The notes under the pieces are model-generated. The model did not search any database and was not told where the DNA came from. It saw nothing but the letters and a program-made list of their open reading frames with translations. A stretch of 64,000 nt of DNA, taken from Bacillota bacterium. GTDB taxonomy: Bacteria > Bacillota > Dehalobacteriia > UBA4068 > UBA4997. The DNA is taken from contig JAFQHN010000016.1 of NCBI GenBank assembly GCA_017397935.1, forward strand, positions 29,593 to 93,592. The letters run 5' to 3'. Position numbers and translations under genes: made by a program. Below are positions 9,576-18,213 of this stretch, piece by piece; the first letter of the stretch is position 1; each line of letters opens with the position of its first letter.

Positions 9576-9639
9576 CGGACACGCCCCTTTGCTTGTTTAA
9601 TTTCGTTTATTTTTTAAGTCATGCTTTAATTATCTTTGC

Positions 9640-10650
9640 TTAAACCAAACCTTCGGCCACCAGCAGCTGGGCAATCTGCACAGCGTTGGTTGCGGCACCC
9701 TTGCGGATCTGGTCAGCCACCACAAACAGCGACAACCCATTATCCACCGCAATATCCTTACGGATACGGCCCACATAAACCTCATCGGTGTCCGAGCTGT
9801 AAAGCGGCATGGGGTACAGCTTCTCGGCCGGGTCATCCTGGATAACCACACCGGGCGCAGCAGCCAGCACGGCTCTTGCCTCCTCAGCGGTCACCGGCTT
9901 TTCGGTTTCGATATGAATAGCCTCGGCATGGCTGCGGTAAACAGGCACACGCACCGCCGTTGCCGAAAGCAAAATATCCTCGTTGTGCAGCATCTTCTGG
10001 GTTTCCCAGGTCATCTTCATCTCTTCCTTGGTATAGTCGTTATCCAGGAAGATGTCAATATGCGGAATTACGTTGCAGGCGATCTGGTGCTGAAAAGCCT
10101 CAATCTTCAACTCATTACCGGCAGCCATATCCTTGATCTGCTGCTGCAATTCGTCCAGGCCCTCTTTACCTGCGCCGGAAACTGCCTGATAGGTGGCCAC
10201 CACCACACGCTTAATGCCAAAAGCATCATACAGCGGTTTCAGCGCCACCACCATCTGGATGGTAGAGCAGTTGGGGTTGGCAATAATACCCTTGTGCCAA
10301 CGCACATCCTCCGGGTTAACCTCCGGCACCACCAGCGGAACCTCAGGGTCATAGCGGAAGGTACTGCTGTTATCAATGCAGACAGCACCGCGCTTCACAG
10401 CCTCGGGTGCCAGTGTTTTACTGATGTTGCCGCCGGCAAAAAGCACAATGTCCACACCCTCAAAGCTCTCCGGCTTGGCCTCATGCACGGTATAATCCTG
10501 CCCCTGCCAGTTGATAATTTTACCCTCAGAGCGGGCAGATGCCAACAAAACCAAATTATTTATCGGGAAATCACGCTCAGCCAGCACCTTCAACAGCTCA
10601 TGGCCCACGGCACCGGTTGCGCCAACGATTGCGACATTATACTTCTTCAT
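9640..10650 (-). CDS. asd: Aspartate-semialdehyde dehydrogenase
   Basis: Asd reduces aspartyl phosphate to aspartate semialdehyde with NADPH and feeds lysine, threonine and methionine synthesis and, here, dipicolinate. The N-terminal NADP fold shows VAIVGATGAVGHELL. The catalytic cysteine is in ANPNCSTIQ near residue 130. The 336-residue length is standard. GGAGG lies ten bases before the ATG, and a separate promoter candidate lies about 35-60 bases upstream, so asd-dapA may be expressed without dpaAB. dpaB ends 117 bases upstream. Confidence 0.95.
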   Translation of the reverse strand: MKKYNVAIVGATGAVGHELLKVLAERDFPINNLVLLASARSEGKIINWQGQDYTVHEAKPESFEGVDIVLFAGGNISKTLAPEAVKRGAVCIDNSSTFRYDPEVPLVVPEVNPEDVRWHKGIIANPNCSTIQMVVALKPLYDAFGIKRVVVATYQAVSGAGKEGLDELQQQIKDMAAGNELKIEAFQHQIACNVIPHIDIFLDNDYTKEEMKMTWETQKMLHNEDILLSATAVRVPVYRSHAEAIHIETEKPVTAEEARAVLAAAPGVVIQDDPAEKLYPMPLYSSDTDEVYVGRIRKDIAVDNGLSLFVVADQIRKGAATNAVQIAQLLVAEGLV

Positions 10651-10683
10651 TTTTATGCAGCCTCCAACATTATAATTCTCTAT

Positions 10684-10712
10684 ATTTTAACATTATTTTC
10701 CCCTCAATGCAA
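10684..10712 (-). promoter_or_regulatory. Candidate promoter for asd-dapA
   Basis: On the minus strand TTGCAT is followed after 17 bases by an extended -10 (TG-T-TAAAAT). It would give a leader of about 25-30 bases before asd and allow vegetative expression of asd-dapA apart from the sporulation genes dpaAB. Confidence 0.45.
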
Positions 10713-10767
10713 TAAAAAGTTATGTATAATACAATGTGCAATTACAATCCACCCCAAATTTTCGCCC

Positions 10768-11394
10768 TTAATACTGCCGCAGTATCGGCTGAATCTGCCG
10801 CCCCTGCACCGCCAGACCCAGCGCCGGCAGCAGCATTTGGGCATCGAATATCAAAGACGTCGGCTTTCGCTCAGGGTCATCCTGCCCCATCGGCACAAAA
10901 AACACATTTTTACTGTTCAGCAGCATCCCCAGATTTTTAGCATTGGCCGCCAGCGCATCATTACTGGCCGGCGCAATCAGCAGCGGCTTTTGGTTCCTTA
11001 AATGCGCCTTGGCAGCCATCAGCACCGGCCCATCGGTAATACCGCAAGCCAGTTTGGCCATCGTATTACCGGTACACGGCGCCAGCATCAGCACATCCAG
11101 GCAGGCACTCGGCCCAATCGGCTCGGCCTGCGGTATTGTCAAAATCGGCTCCCTCGCCCCCATGGCCGCCAACGCCTCACGCCACTCTGCCGCCCGCCCG
11201 AATTTAGAATCCAGCCGCTGCACATTCTCCGATAAAATCGGCACCAATTCCACTCCCGGCACGCTTTTCAGCCGCTTTAATTCATCCAGTACCTTGCGCA
11301 TGGTGCAAAAGGAGCCGGTCAACCCCACACCCACCGTTTTGCCGCGCAAACTCTCCTGCCAACTGCCGTTTTCCGCAAAATCCACCGCCGTCAT
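10768..11394 (-). CDS. dpaB: Dipicolinate synthase subunit B
   Basis: DpaB (SpoVFB) is the flavoprotein-fold subunit of dipicolinate synthase, which makes the spore-core chelator from the DapA product. The 208-residue protein shows the family's flavoprotein-like pattern: VGVGLTGSFCTM near residue 22, LAPCTGNTMAKLACGITDGPV in two adjoining pieces near 110-130, and LIAPASNDALAANAKNLG near 140-157. Its ATG overlaps the dpaA stop by four bases (ATGA), which suggests translational coupling and a DpaA-DpaB complex. Confidence 0.93.
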   Translation of the reverse strand: MTAVDFAENGSWQESLRGKTVGVGLTGSFCTMRKVLDELKRLKSVPGVELVPILSENVQRLDSKFGRAAEWREALAAMGAREPILTIPQAEPIGPSACLDVLMLAPCTGNTMAKLACGITDGPVLMAAKAHLRNQKPLLIAPASNDALAANAKNLGMLLNSKNVFFVPMGQDDPERKPTSLIFDAQMLLPALGLAVQGRQIQPILRQY

Positions 11395-12359
11395 ATCCTC
11401 ACCGCCTTTTCCGTTATATTATCTTCTGTATTTTCGGACTTTTCATACTTCTTATCCTTCTTATCTTTGCCGTCATCATCCCAGCCGCAAATGGTGGCCA
11501 GCAGCCGTGGATAAACACGCCCCAAAATCCGCCCGGCACTCAGCGGCGCCGCCTTGCCCGGCAGAGAAATCGCATGAATAGCGCGGATGCCCAGCTCCCC
11601 GGCCGCCACAAAATCAGTTCCCCCCGCACCGGATGCCAGATCCACCACCAAACAGCCGCTGTTCAGCCGCCGCAGCAGCCGCTTATCCAGCACCGCCGTG
11701 GGCACCGTATTCACCACCACATCACATTCCGCCAGAGCCGTCGGCAAATCCGCCCAGCCACACAGCGCAAAACCATGGCTTCGTGCCAGCTGCCGCCGCC
11801 TCTCGCCCCGATTAACCACCAAAACCTCCGCACCCAGCGCTCTCAGCCGCAGACAAAGAGCCTCTCCCACGCGGCCAAACCCCAGCACCAGCGCTTTCAG
11901 GCCGCTCACCGTCACCTCAGTCTCCCGCATGATGATTTCCAGCGCACCCTCGGCGGTGGGCACGGCATTGGGTATAGCCACCAGATCCTGTTCGGCCACC
12001 TCAAACAGCGGCAGGCTCAAATCCCGGCACATCCCGCTAAGATAAGCCGAGGCCACCCCAACCAGCACCGGCGTACCCGCTTTCAGCAGAGAAAACTCAT
12101 CCGGGCCAACTGCCACATCACCCACCAGCGGCGAGTACAGCAGGCCATTCTCCCGCACACCGGCCATCGGCAGCAGCACCGCCTGCGCTCCGCTCAGCGC
12201 CTCGGCCACCGACGCACAGCAGCAAATATTTCTTTGATCACACGGCAGCAGGTTCCGCGGCAGACCAAAGCACCGTAGCCTGAATTCCCCGGCCAGCATT
12301 TTGGCCACCTCAATTTCCCGTTTATCACCGCCCAGCAGCGCCACAATTTTCTCAGCCAT
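11391..12359 (-). CDS. dpaA: Dipicolinate synthase subunit A
   Basis: DpaA (SpoVFA) is the NAD(P)-binding subunit of dipicolinate synthase, made in the mother cell during sporulation. The 322-residue protein has an N-terminal domain followed by a Rossmann fold with ALVLGFGRVGEALCLRL near residues 155-172, as in shikimate/adenosylhomocysteinase-like dehydrogenases. The C-terminal 20 residues are Lys/Asp/Glu-rich. It is followed by dpaB with a 4-base overlap. A possible sigma-K-type promoter lies directly upstream, after the dapB terminator, which fits sporulation-specific expression. Confidence 0.93.
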   Translation of the reverse strand: MAEKIVALLGGDKREIEVAKMLAGEFRLRCFGLPRNLLPCDQRNICCCASVAEALSGAQAVLLPMAGVRENGLLYSPLVGDVAVGPDEFSLLKAGTPVLVGVASAYLSGMCRDLSLPLFEVAEQDLVAIPNAVPTAEGALEIIMRETEVTVSGLKALVLGFGRVGEALCLRLRALGAEVLVVNRGERRRQLARSHGFALCGWADLPTALAECDVVVNTVPTAVLDKRLLRRLNSGCLVVDLASGAGGTDFVAAGELGIRAIHAISLPGKAAPLSAGRILGRVYPRLLATICGWDDDGKDKKDKKYEKSENTEDNITEKAVRI

Positions 12360-12390
12360 AATCTCACCGTCCGCAATTCTCAGGTTGCTA

Positions 12391-12418
12391 TATCTTATTC
12401 CGTGGGGCAGGTCTTGGT
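12391..12418 (-). promoter_or_regulatory. Possible sigma-K-type promoter of dpaAB
   Basis: Minus-strand AC, 17 bases, then GAATAAGATA, which differs at one position from the sigma-K pattern GCATANNNTA (AC with 16-17 base spacing). The leader would be about 25 bases. B. subtilis spoVF is under sigma-K, so the position is sensible; the match rests on few bases. Confidence 0.38.
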
Positions 12419-12440
12419 CAAAATTTTTTCTCCGTATAAA

Positions 12441-12472
12441 ACAAAAGCAGCCGAGGATCTCTCCCCGACCGC
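12441..12472 (-). terminator. Rho-independent terminator of dapB
   Basis: An 11-bp stem (GCGGTCGGGGA with TCCTCGGCTGC, some G-U pairs) with loop GAGA is followed by TTTTGTTTTA, 20 bases after the dapB stop. It separates dapB from the dpaAB unit. Confidence 0.85.
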
Positions 12473-12491
12473 TTCATAAGCAATTATTTCT

Positions 12492-13298
12492 TTACAGCAG
12501 GCTCTCCAAGCCATGTACCAGCTCGCCCTTGTTCATAGCGGCCATTTTCTCCACCGCCAGCGCCACACCGGGCACATAAGCCTCACGGGAAAGCGCATCG
12601 TGGCGAATACACAACACCTGCCCCGCCGCCCCAAAGACGACCTCCTGCGTAGCTACATACCCCGGCAGACGCACACTATGCACCCGCATACCGTCCACCT
12701 CGGCGCCGCGGCTGCCCGTCAGGCGCTCAAACTCCTGCGGATTGCCCTGCGACATAGGTTGGCGCACCTCACCGATCATCTCCAAGGTGGTCACCGCCGT
12801 ACCGCTGGGCGCATCCAGCTTTTGGTCATGGTGGCGCTCAATCACCTCAACATAGGGCATATATCGGGCGGCTTCCTTGGCAAAACGCATCATCAGCACC
12901 GCCCCCAGCGCAAAGTTAGAGGCGATGAAAACAGGCGTATCAAACTCGGCGCACCATTTGCTGATCTGCTTGTAATCTGCCTCGGTAAAACCGGTTGTGC
13001 CCACCACAATCGGCGTATGCAGCTCCACCGCCGTGCGGATATTCTTCATCACCACCGCCGGGTTGGTAAAATCCACCACCACATCCGGCTTGGATTCGGT
13101 AATCGCCGCCGCCAAATCGGTTTGCAGGCCAAAGCCAACCTCACCCATGCCGCAGAGAAAACCGTAATCCACCTCGCTGCTCTTAATATCCACCGCCGCA
13201 CAAATCTGCATATTCGGCAGCGCCGCCAAACCGAGGGATAAGGCCCGTCCCATCTTGCCGGCTGCGCCGTTCATCAAAACTCTGATATTTTCAGACAT
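12492..13298 (-). CDS. dapB: 4-hydroxy-tetrahydrodipicolinate reductase
   Basis: DapB reduces the DapA product with NAD(P)H on the diaminopimelate/lysine branch and so competes with dipicolinate synthase for substrate. NAD-binding motif NGAAGKMGRAL occurs at the N terminus and the signature VIERHHDQKLDAPSGTA near residue 150, including the catalytic His-His and Lys. Length is about 268 residues. The ATG nine bases after GGAGG is preferred; frames upstream to 13343 lack a site. It has its own terminator and lies between the lipoprotein gene and dpaA. Confidence 0.95.
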   Translation of the reverse strand: MSENIRVLMNGAAGKMGRALSLGLAALPNMQICAAVDIKSSEVDYGFLCGMGEVGFGLQTDLAAAITESKPDVVVDFTNPAVVMKNIRTAVELHTPIVVGTTGFTEADYKQISKWCAEFDTPVFIASNFALGAVLMMRFAKEAARYMPYVEVIERHHDQKLDAPSGTAVTTLEMIGEVRQPMSQGNPQEFERLTGSRGAEVDGMRVHSVRLPGYVATQEVVFGAAGQVLCIRHDALSREAYVPGVALAVEKMAAMNKGELVHGLESLL

Positions 13299-13402
13299 CG
13301 TCATAATCCTCCCAAATCTCCGCATAATTATACCAATTTTCATTATATTTCGCTGTAATTTATTCTACTATACCCAGGCGGCGGCGGTCAACCCCCAATA
13401 TT

Positions 13403-13429
13403 AAAGGCCCCGGCTGCAACACCGAGGCC
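13403..13429 (-). terminator. Weak terminator after the lipoprotein gene
   Basis: GGCCTCGG and CCGGGGCC pair with one mismatch around an 8-base loop, followed by only three T and AATATT, 22 bases after the lipoprotein stop codon. Confidence 0.45.
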
Positions 13430-13450
13430 CCCAAATATGCACTTTTGCCG

Positions 13451-13960
13451 TTACTCCTGCGGCAAGTCCTCAAACACAAAATTCGTTTCCATTCCGTCAT
13501 CAGAGCGCGAGTAGCTGACCTTCATCAAATACGGCTTGCCCTCATCCGTCTGCACACCAAAGGTCACCACGCCGTCGCCCAGATAAGTCAGTTCAGGCTC
13601 ATCTGCCAGCTTGGCGTATGTTCCGCACACCGCATAAAACCCTTCGGCGTTCATAAAGCCCAGATAAGATACCTCATCGTCCTCTTTGGCAAACAGCACC
13701 ACGCCCACGCGCTCATAAGCGCCGTCATCGGCCACCACACACTCGATGATACTCTCATCATTCGCCTGCTTGTCCGCAAAAAGCTGCCGCACATCCCGCT
13801 CGGTCCATACTTTTTCCTCGGTATCTTCGGTATCTGCCGCATTATCCTCCACAACCCCGCTGATAACCTCGGTAGTCGAAACCTCCGTCTTATTCTCTGC
13901 CACACAGCCGCCAAACACCATCGGCAGCACCAGCAGCAACAGCAACGCCATTTTCCGCAT
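13451..13960 (-). CDS. Predicted lipoprotein, function unknown
   Basis: This 169-residue protein has a short basic start, a hydrophobic stretch (MALLLLLVLPMVFGGC) and a lipobox-like cysteine, so it is probably exported and lipid-anchored. An acidic, Thr/Glu/Asp-rich tether follows (about residues 20-55), then a compact domain of about 110 residues with VVADDGAYERVGVVLFAKED and a C-terminal SYSRSDDGMETNFVFEDLPQE. I do not recognise the domain. The ATG used is 11 bases after GAGG; an upstream in-frame GTG is possible. It lies between ymxH-like and dapB and is not part of the B. subtilis order, so it looks like a lineage-specific insertion. Confidence 0.75.
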   Translation of the reverse strand: MRKMALLLLLVLPMVFGGCVAENKTEVSTTEVISGVVEDNAADTEDTEEKVWTERDVRQLFADKQANDESIIECVVADDGAYERVGVVLFAKEDDEVSYLGFMNAEGFYAVCGTYAKLADEPELTYLGDGVVTFGVQTDEGKPYLMKVSYSRSDDGMETNFVFEDLPQE

Positions 13961-13993
13961 AAAAACCACTTCCTCACACCATTATAACGCCTA

Positions 13994-14257
13994 TTACAAC
14001 GCCTGTGGGTCAACATCCACCACAATAACCTCGCTGCCCACCTTGCATACCTTCTCCCACGGAATTTGCAGCAGGTGCGGCTCCGCACCAAAGCGTTTTT
14101 TTTCGCCCGTCAATCGCTCGCCGCGGCTCGGTATAATCAGCGCTTCAATCAGGCCGGTGTCGGGGTTTACCACCAAATCGGCATCCCCCACCAAACCCAA
14201 AATCTCGCCGTCAAAAATGTTGATTATCCGTTTCCCCAAAAGCTGACTCAGCCGCAT
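13994..14257 (-). CDS. ymxH: YlmC/YmxH-family PRC-barrel sporulation protein
   Basis: This 87-residue PRC-barrel protein belongs to the YlmC/YmxH family, conserved in spore-forming Bacillota with no defined biochemical role. MRLSQLLGKRIINIFDGE at the start and the DADLVVNPDTGLIEALIIP strand pair are characteristic. The position between the M16 peptidase and the dap/dpa genes is the same as B. subtilis ymxH, although dut is inserted here. A run of G lies eight bases before the ATG. Confidence 0.85.
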   Translation of the reverse strand: MRLSQLLGKRIINIFDGEILGLVGDADLVVNPDTGLIEALIIPSRGERLTGEKKRFGAEPHLLQIPWEKVCKVGSEVIVVDVDPQAL

Positions 14258-14333
14258 ATTCTCCGCCCCCCGCTCATCACTTTACAGACAAGTTTATGCA
14301 GGTGCGCCGCAAATATTACCGCTTATAGTCCGC

Positions 14334-14789
14334 TTATAATCCGCTGTGTCCAAAGCCGCCGTCACCGCGTTCAGTCTCAGTCAAATCCGCTGTGATTTCC
14401 CACTCGGCACGGCAAAATTTAGCCAGCACCATCTGGGCAATACGCATACCGCGGCTGATAACAAACGGCTCATCACCCAAATTTATCAGCACCACGCCCA
14501 CCTCGCCGCGATAATCGGCGTCCACCGTACCGGGGCTGTTCAGCACCGTCACCCCGTGTTTCAGCGCCAGTCCGCTGCGGGGCCGCACCTGCACCTCACA
14601 ATCGGGCGGCAGCTCCAAAAACAGGCCGGTGGGGATCAGTTTTCTCTCTCCCGGCCGCAGAATTATGTCCTCATCAATGCAGGCTGCCAAATCCATACCG
14701 GCCGCCTGTGCCGATTCATAGGCCGGCAATTTCAAGCCCTCAAACTTCGGCGAGGTTTTAATTTTCACCTTAATTTTATTGTTCAGCAT
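14334..14789 (-). CDS. dut: dUTP diphosphatase
   Basis: The trimeric dUTPase hydrolyses dUTP to dUMP, keeping uracil out of DNA and supplying thymidylate synthesis. All five motifs are present in 151 residues: AAGMDLAA (1), RPRSGLALK (2), [13 protein letters not shown] (3, with the catalytic Asp), RGMRIAQMV (4) and the flexible [10 protein letters not shown] at the C terminus (5). Its ATG overlaps the end of the M16 peptidase gene by seven bases (ATGCTGA), suggesting translational coupling. It is not part of this cluster in B. subtilis. Confidence 0.96.
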   Translation of the reverse strand: MLNNKIKVKIKTSPKFEGLKLPAYESAQAAGMDLAACIDEDIILRPGERKLIPTGLFLELPPDCEVQVRPRSGLALKHGVTVLNSPGTVDADYRGEVGVVLINLGDEPFVISRGMRIAQMVLAKFCRAEWEITADLTETERGDGGFGHSGL

Positions 14790-16048
14790 GACAACAACCC
14801 CTGCAAATCAACCTGCGGCTCGTTGGGCCCAACCATAGAAAGCACCAGCTTGTTCGGCTGCAACAATTCCCCGGCCAGCCTCTGCACCGCCGCACAATCC
14901 ACCTGCATAATCTCCGCCACCTGCTCGTCCACCGTCTGCACACGGCCATAAACGGTTTCGGTACGGCCCAGGCGCACCATCACATTGGCCGAGCTTTCCA
15001 GGCCCATCAGCAGACCGGCCTTAAACTGGGCCTGCGCCCGTGCCAATTCCTCCTCGGTCACACCGTCAGCCGCAATCTTGGCCATCTCATAACCCAGCAC
15101 CTTCAAAAGCTCGTCCACACGCTTGGGGCTGGTGGAGGCATAAGCCGAAAAGCTGCCGCCAAAGGCCTGCGCCGCCACGCTGGAATACACGCTGTAAGTC
15201 AATCCCCGCTTTTCCCGAACCTCCTGGAACAAACGGGAGGACACACCGCCGCCCAAAATGCTGTTCAGCAGGTTCAGCGCATAAATATCCTCATCATCCC
15301 CTGCCAAACCGGGCACACCCAGCGTAATATGTATCTGCTCAATATCCTTATGCACATAGGTCAGCCCTGCGCCGTATTCGGGGGCAGTCAGCTTCGGCTT
15401 GTCCCAGGCCTCGGCCGTAAATTTGCCGCCCGCCAGATATTTTTCGGCCTGCCGCATAACATCTTCATGCGGCACATTACCGGCCACCGCCAAAACCGTA
15501 TGCTGCGGTGCATAATGGCTGCGGCAGTAAGCATCAATGTGCTCACGGGTAAAAGAGCTTACCGACTCCGCCGTGCCGATGACCGGCAGCCCGTAAGGAT
15601 GCGTGGGCAGCAGCTTGCGGTTGAACATCTCGCCTACCAAATCGTCCGGCGTATCCTCATACATATTGATTTCTTCTAAGATAACGCCCTTTTCCTTGGC
15701 CCACTCCTCCGCCGGGAATTGCGAGTCAAGGTACATATCGCTCAAAATATCCAGGCACAGCTCAAAATTCTCACCCAGAGAACGGGTGTAATAACAGGTA
15801 TACTCCCGAGAGGTAAAAGCGTTCATCTGGCCGCCCACATCCTCCAAAATATGGGCAATCTGCTGATAATTACGCTTATTTGTGCCCTTAAACAGCATAT
15901 GCTCCACCACATGAGAAATCCCGCCCAAATGCGCCTCCTCATACGCCGAGCCGGTACCGGCCCACAGAGAAGTCGTCACCGAGTAAGCGTCGGGCATATA
16001 ATCGGTCACCACACGCAGACCGTTGCTTAAAACATCTTTACGAATCAT
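14783..16048 (-). CDS. M16-family zinc metallopeptidase (MlpA/YmxG type)
   Basis: This is a processing-peptidase-like M16 enzyme of 421 residues. The inverted zinc motif [11 protein letters not shown] is near residue 50, with the downstream glutamate expected in [12 protein letters not shown], and a second half containing [19 protein letters not shown]. subtilis places mlpA in the same position after pnpA and ylxY. The ATG at 16048 lies seven bases after GGAG; the frame extends upstream to 16087 without a site. It overlaps dut by seven bases. Substrate is unknown; the enzyme is predicted to be cytoplasmic, as no signal peptide is seen. Confidence 0.9.
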   Translation of the reverse strand: MIRKDVLSNGLRVVTDYMPDAYSVTTSLWAGTGSAYEEAHLGGISHVVEHMLFKGTNKRNYQQIAHILEDVGGQMNAFTSREYTCYYTRSLGENFELCLDILSDMYLDSQFPAEEWAKEKGVILEEINMYEDTPDDLVGEMFNRKLLPTHPYGLPVIGTAESVSSFTREHIDAYCRSHYAPQHTVLAVAGNVPHEDVMRQAEKYLAGGKFTAEAWDKPKLTAPEYGAGLTYVHKDIEQIHITLGVPGLAGDDEDIYALNLLNSILGGGVSSRLFQEVREKRGLTYSVYSSVAAQAFGGSFSAYASTSPKRVDELLKVLGYEMAKIAADGVTEEELARAQAQFKAGLLMGLESSANVMVRLGRTETVYGRVQTVDEQVAEIMQVDCAAVQRLAGELLQPNKLVLSMVGPNEPQVDLQGLLSC

Positions 16049-16214
16049 AATTTCACTCCATCTATTAAATATTTCTGATATTTTCAATAAAACAACTGTA
16101 AATTATGATAATTCGCCGCCCGGCCGCAAAATCCTTTTTGCCACACTTTTCCATTAAGATTTTCTATGCCCCAGCATCGCGGTCAATTTTCCATCCAGCC
16201 TTTTGTTCAAATTA

Positions 16215-16243
16215 TTGCGGTTTAAGCAGGCATTTGATATAAT
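16215..16243 (+). promoter_or_regulatory. Sigma-A-type promoter for the plus-strand gene
   Basis: TTGCGG, 17 bases, then a perfect TATAAT, 38 bases before the ATG of the orphan plus-strand gene. The same TTGCGG -35 recurs in other promoters of this window. Confidence 0.75.
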
Positions 16244-16280
16244 ATGATGAACAAAAAGCATTAAATTAGGAGAATAATTT

Positions 16281-16664
16281 ATGCATATTAAAAAACTGCT
16301 GATTACAGCTTTGTCAGCCCTTATTCTTGCGTTAATTCTAATTGCCGGGATTATGTGGCGCACCACTTCTGCCCCAACCGAAATCCTGACTTCTTCCTCG
16401 GAAGATGGCAATTATAGCTTAACTATTTATATGATTGGAGAACCGGAGTGGCCGTTTGGCCCAACCCATTGTCGTTGTGATTTATTCCTCAATGACAAGA
16501 AACTTATTGAGCATCAGTTTTCGATTCAAAATGATGGTGCAATTGCCAACGAAAGCAATTTTGAAATCATCTGGAATACTGATAGCGCATTGCTAATTGT
16601 ATCCGGTTCCGAACAAAGTGACGCAGTTCATCTATTAAATTTCGACGGAACAATTGAACAGTAA
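16281..16664 (+). CDS. Small membrane-anchored protein on the opposite strand
   Basis: This 127-residue protein is the only gene I accept on the plus strand. It has a Lys-rich start and one hydrophobic segment (LLITALSALILALILIAGIM, about residues 6-25), so it is exported or membrane-anchored. The outer part begins SSSEDGNYSLTIYMIGEP and ends with SDAVHLLNFDG, reminiscent of DUF5412-type proteins; I would not assert that family. AGGAG lies eight bases before the ATG and a strong promoter lies upstream. It is visibly more A+T-rich than its neighbours and interrupts the conserved pnp-to-dap order, so it is probably acquired. Confidence 0.8.
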   Translation: MHIKKLLITALSALILALILIAGIMWRTTSAPTEILTSSSEDGNYSLTIYMIGEPEWPFGPTHCRCDLFLNDKKLIEHQFSIQNDGAIANESNFEIIWNTDSALLIVSGSEQSDAVHLLNFDGTIEQ

Positions 16665-16703
16665 CAGTCACCACTCCAATTCTTCACTCCATTCCGCCCA
16701 ACG

Positions 16704-16737
16704 CAAACCTCCCTCTGCCATTTAGACAAAGGGAGGT
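16704..16737. terminator. Weak hairpin between convergent genes
   Basis: AACCTCCCT pairs with AGGGAGGTT around a short loop between the ends of the plus-strand gene and the minus-strand carboxypeptidase gene. There is no clear T-run on either side. The rest of the 190-base gap shows nothing else. Confidence 0.35.
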
Positions 16738-16853
16738 TCTGCTATACCCCAAATCCGGCCGCCGCCATCCTAAACAACTCTCCCTCACGATAACACCGGC
16801 CGCACTTCTCCTTGCCAACTTTCCATTACGATAACACCGATTGCCGTTCTTTT

Positions 16854-17996
16854 TTATTTAACTTCTCCCGTCAGCCGCCCCCAAAACATCTGCCATCTGC
16901 TTGGTTGATATTCCGCTGCCGCCAGCAAATTTACCTGCCCCAGGCACTCCTCATCACCGTAAAAATACACCGTACCCAACACATCGCCCACCTTTATCGG
17001 GGATAACTCCGGCAGCTTGCACCATGCAAATTCCGTCCGCAGTTCAACATCGGGCGTACCGTTATCCACCGGCAAAGTCAGCCACAAATCCGTCGCCGCC
17101 TGCACCGCAATCTCCTCCCCGTCAGCCGTCGGCCATGCTCCCAAAACCTGCCCCTGCCGCACCACACAGCAGTTAACAAACCGGTCCACTCCCCAATTCA
17201 GCAGCCGCAGAGAATCCTCGTAACGGTCGCCGCTATGCAGCACCACGGCAATCAGGCTGCGCCCGTCACGCTCCATAGAGCTCACCAGACAGGCCCCCGC
17301 CGCATCGGTTGTGCCGGTTTTTATCCCCGTAATATGTTTGTCCATTTGCAGCAGCTTGTTGGTGTTTTTCAGTTTGCGGTTATAGCTGCCGCCCTCCATC
17401 ACGCCGTAAACGCTGCCCACGCGCGCCGCAAAATTCGGGTTCTGCATAGCCACCCGCGCCAGCACAGCCAAATCATAACAGCTCATGCTGTGCCCCTCGG
17501 CCGGCAGTCCGTTGGTGTTCAGCAGGTTTGCCCCTGCCGCCCCCAAAACCGCCGCTTTCAGGTTCATCAGCCGCACAAAAAAAGGCTCGCTGCCCACCGC
17601 CCCCTCGGCCAGCGCAAAACACGCATCATTGGCCGATTTAAGCAGCGCCGCATCCAACAACTCGCCCATGGCAAAACGCTCACCGGCCAACAGGCCTGCG
17701 CTGCTTTCGCCCACCGCCGCTGCCTGCGCCGTCACCTCCGCCACCCGGTCCGGCGGCGCAATATCCAAACACAGCAGCGCCGTCAAAATCTTGGTGGTGC
17801 TGGCCGGCGGCAGCTGCTCATAACCGTCCTTCTGCCACAAAACCTGCCCCGTTTGCGCGTCCAGCAGCAACGCCGCCTTGGCGCTCACCTTTACTGCCGA
17901 TTCCTCCTCGGCTGCCCACACCTCAGACGGCAACGAAAAGCACAATATTACCACAATTGCCGCCCAAAACCCTGACTTTCTCAATATTATCACCAC
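16854..17996 (-). CDS. D-alanyl-D-alanine carboxypeptidase (DacF-like, S11)
   Basis: Low-molecular-weight penicillin-binding protein that trims the terminal D-Ala from peptidoglycan stem peptides outside the membrane. A signal peptide (residues 8-28, ending VWA) is followed by the three active-site motifs: ASTTKI (SxxK) near residue 66, SAND (SxN) and KTGTTD (KTG). A C-terminal beta domain of about 100 residues is typical of the DacF/DacA group. The start is uncertain: the GTG at 17996 or a TTG 12 bases downstream. Located between the orphan gene and the ylxY-like gene; absent from this point in B. subtilis. Confidence 0.9.
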   Translation of the reverse strand: MVIILRKSGFWAAIVVILCFSLPSEVWAAEEESAVKVSAKAALLLDAQTGQVLWQKDGYEQLPPASTTKILTALLCLDIAPPDRVAEVTAQAAAVGESSAGLLAGERFAMGELLDAALLKSANDACFALAEGAVGSEPFFVRLMNLKAAVLGAAGANLLNTNGLPAEGHSMSCYDLAVLARVAMQNPNFAARVGSVYGVMEGGSYNRKLKNTNKLLQMDKHITGIKTGTTDAAGACLVSSMERDGRSLIAVVLHSGDRYEDSLRLLNWGVDRFVNCCVVRQGQVLGAWPTADGEEIAVQAATDLWLTLPVDNGTPDVELRTEFAWCKLPELSPIKVGDVLGTVYFYGDEECLGQVNLLAAAEYQPSRWQMFWGRLTGEVK

Positions 17997-18213
17997 TTTT
18001 ATCCAATTTGAGCCATATATTTTGTCCTAATCCCCCACCAGACACATCTTCACACATTTTCCCCACGATTGCCAACCCTTACCCATTTCCTCCACGCCAC
18101 TTCCGCTTGCGATAACCACCTATCCACAGAAAATCCGCCGATTTCTCAACATCAACACCACTTACACCTAATTTTCTCTTAAAATCCCGTCACATTACCC
18201 CACCACATACACA
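17997..18213. other. Intergenic stretch without recognised features
   Basis: About 215 bases between the ylxY-like gene and the carboxypeptidase gene. It is strikingly C-rich on the plus strand and contains several CCAC and TATCCACA-like words, but no convincing gene, hairpin or promoter. Confidence 0.5.

Noticed and set aside
9576..9640. Lysine riboswitch or T-box before dapA or asd
   Set aside because: The leaders are too short (about 65 and 30 bases) to hold such elements.
18115..18135. TATCCACAG word resembling a DnaA box
   Set aside because: Single imperfect copy, no cluster, no dnaA/dnaN and no A+T-rich unwinding element, so no origin is called.
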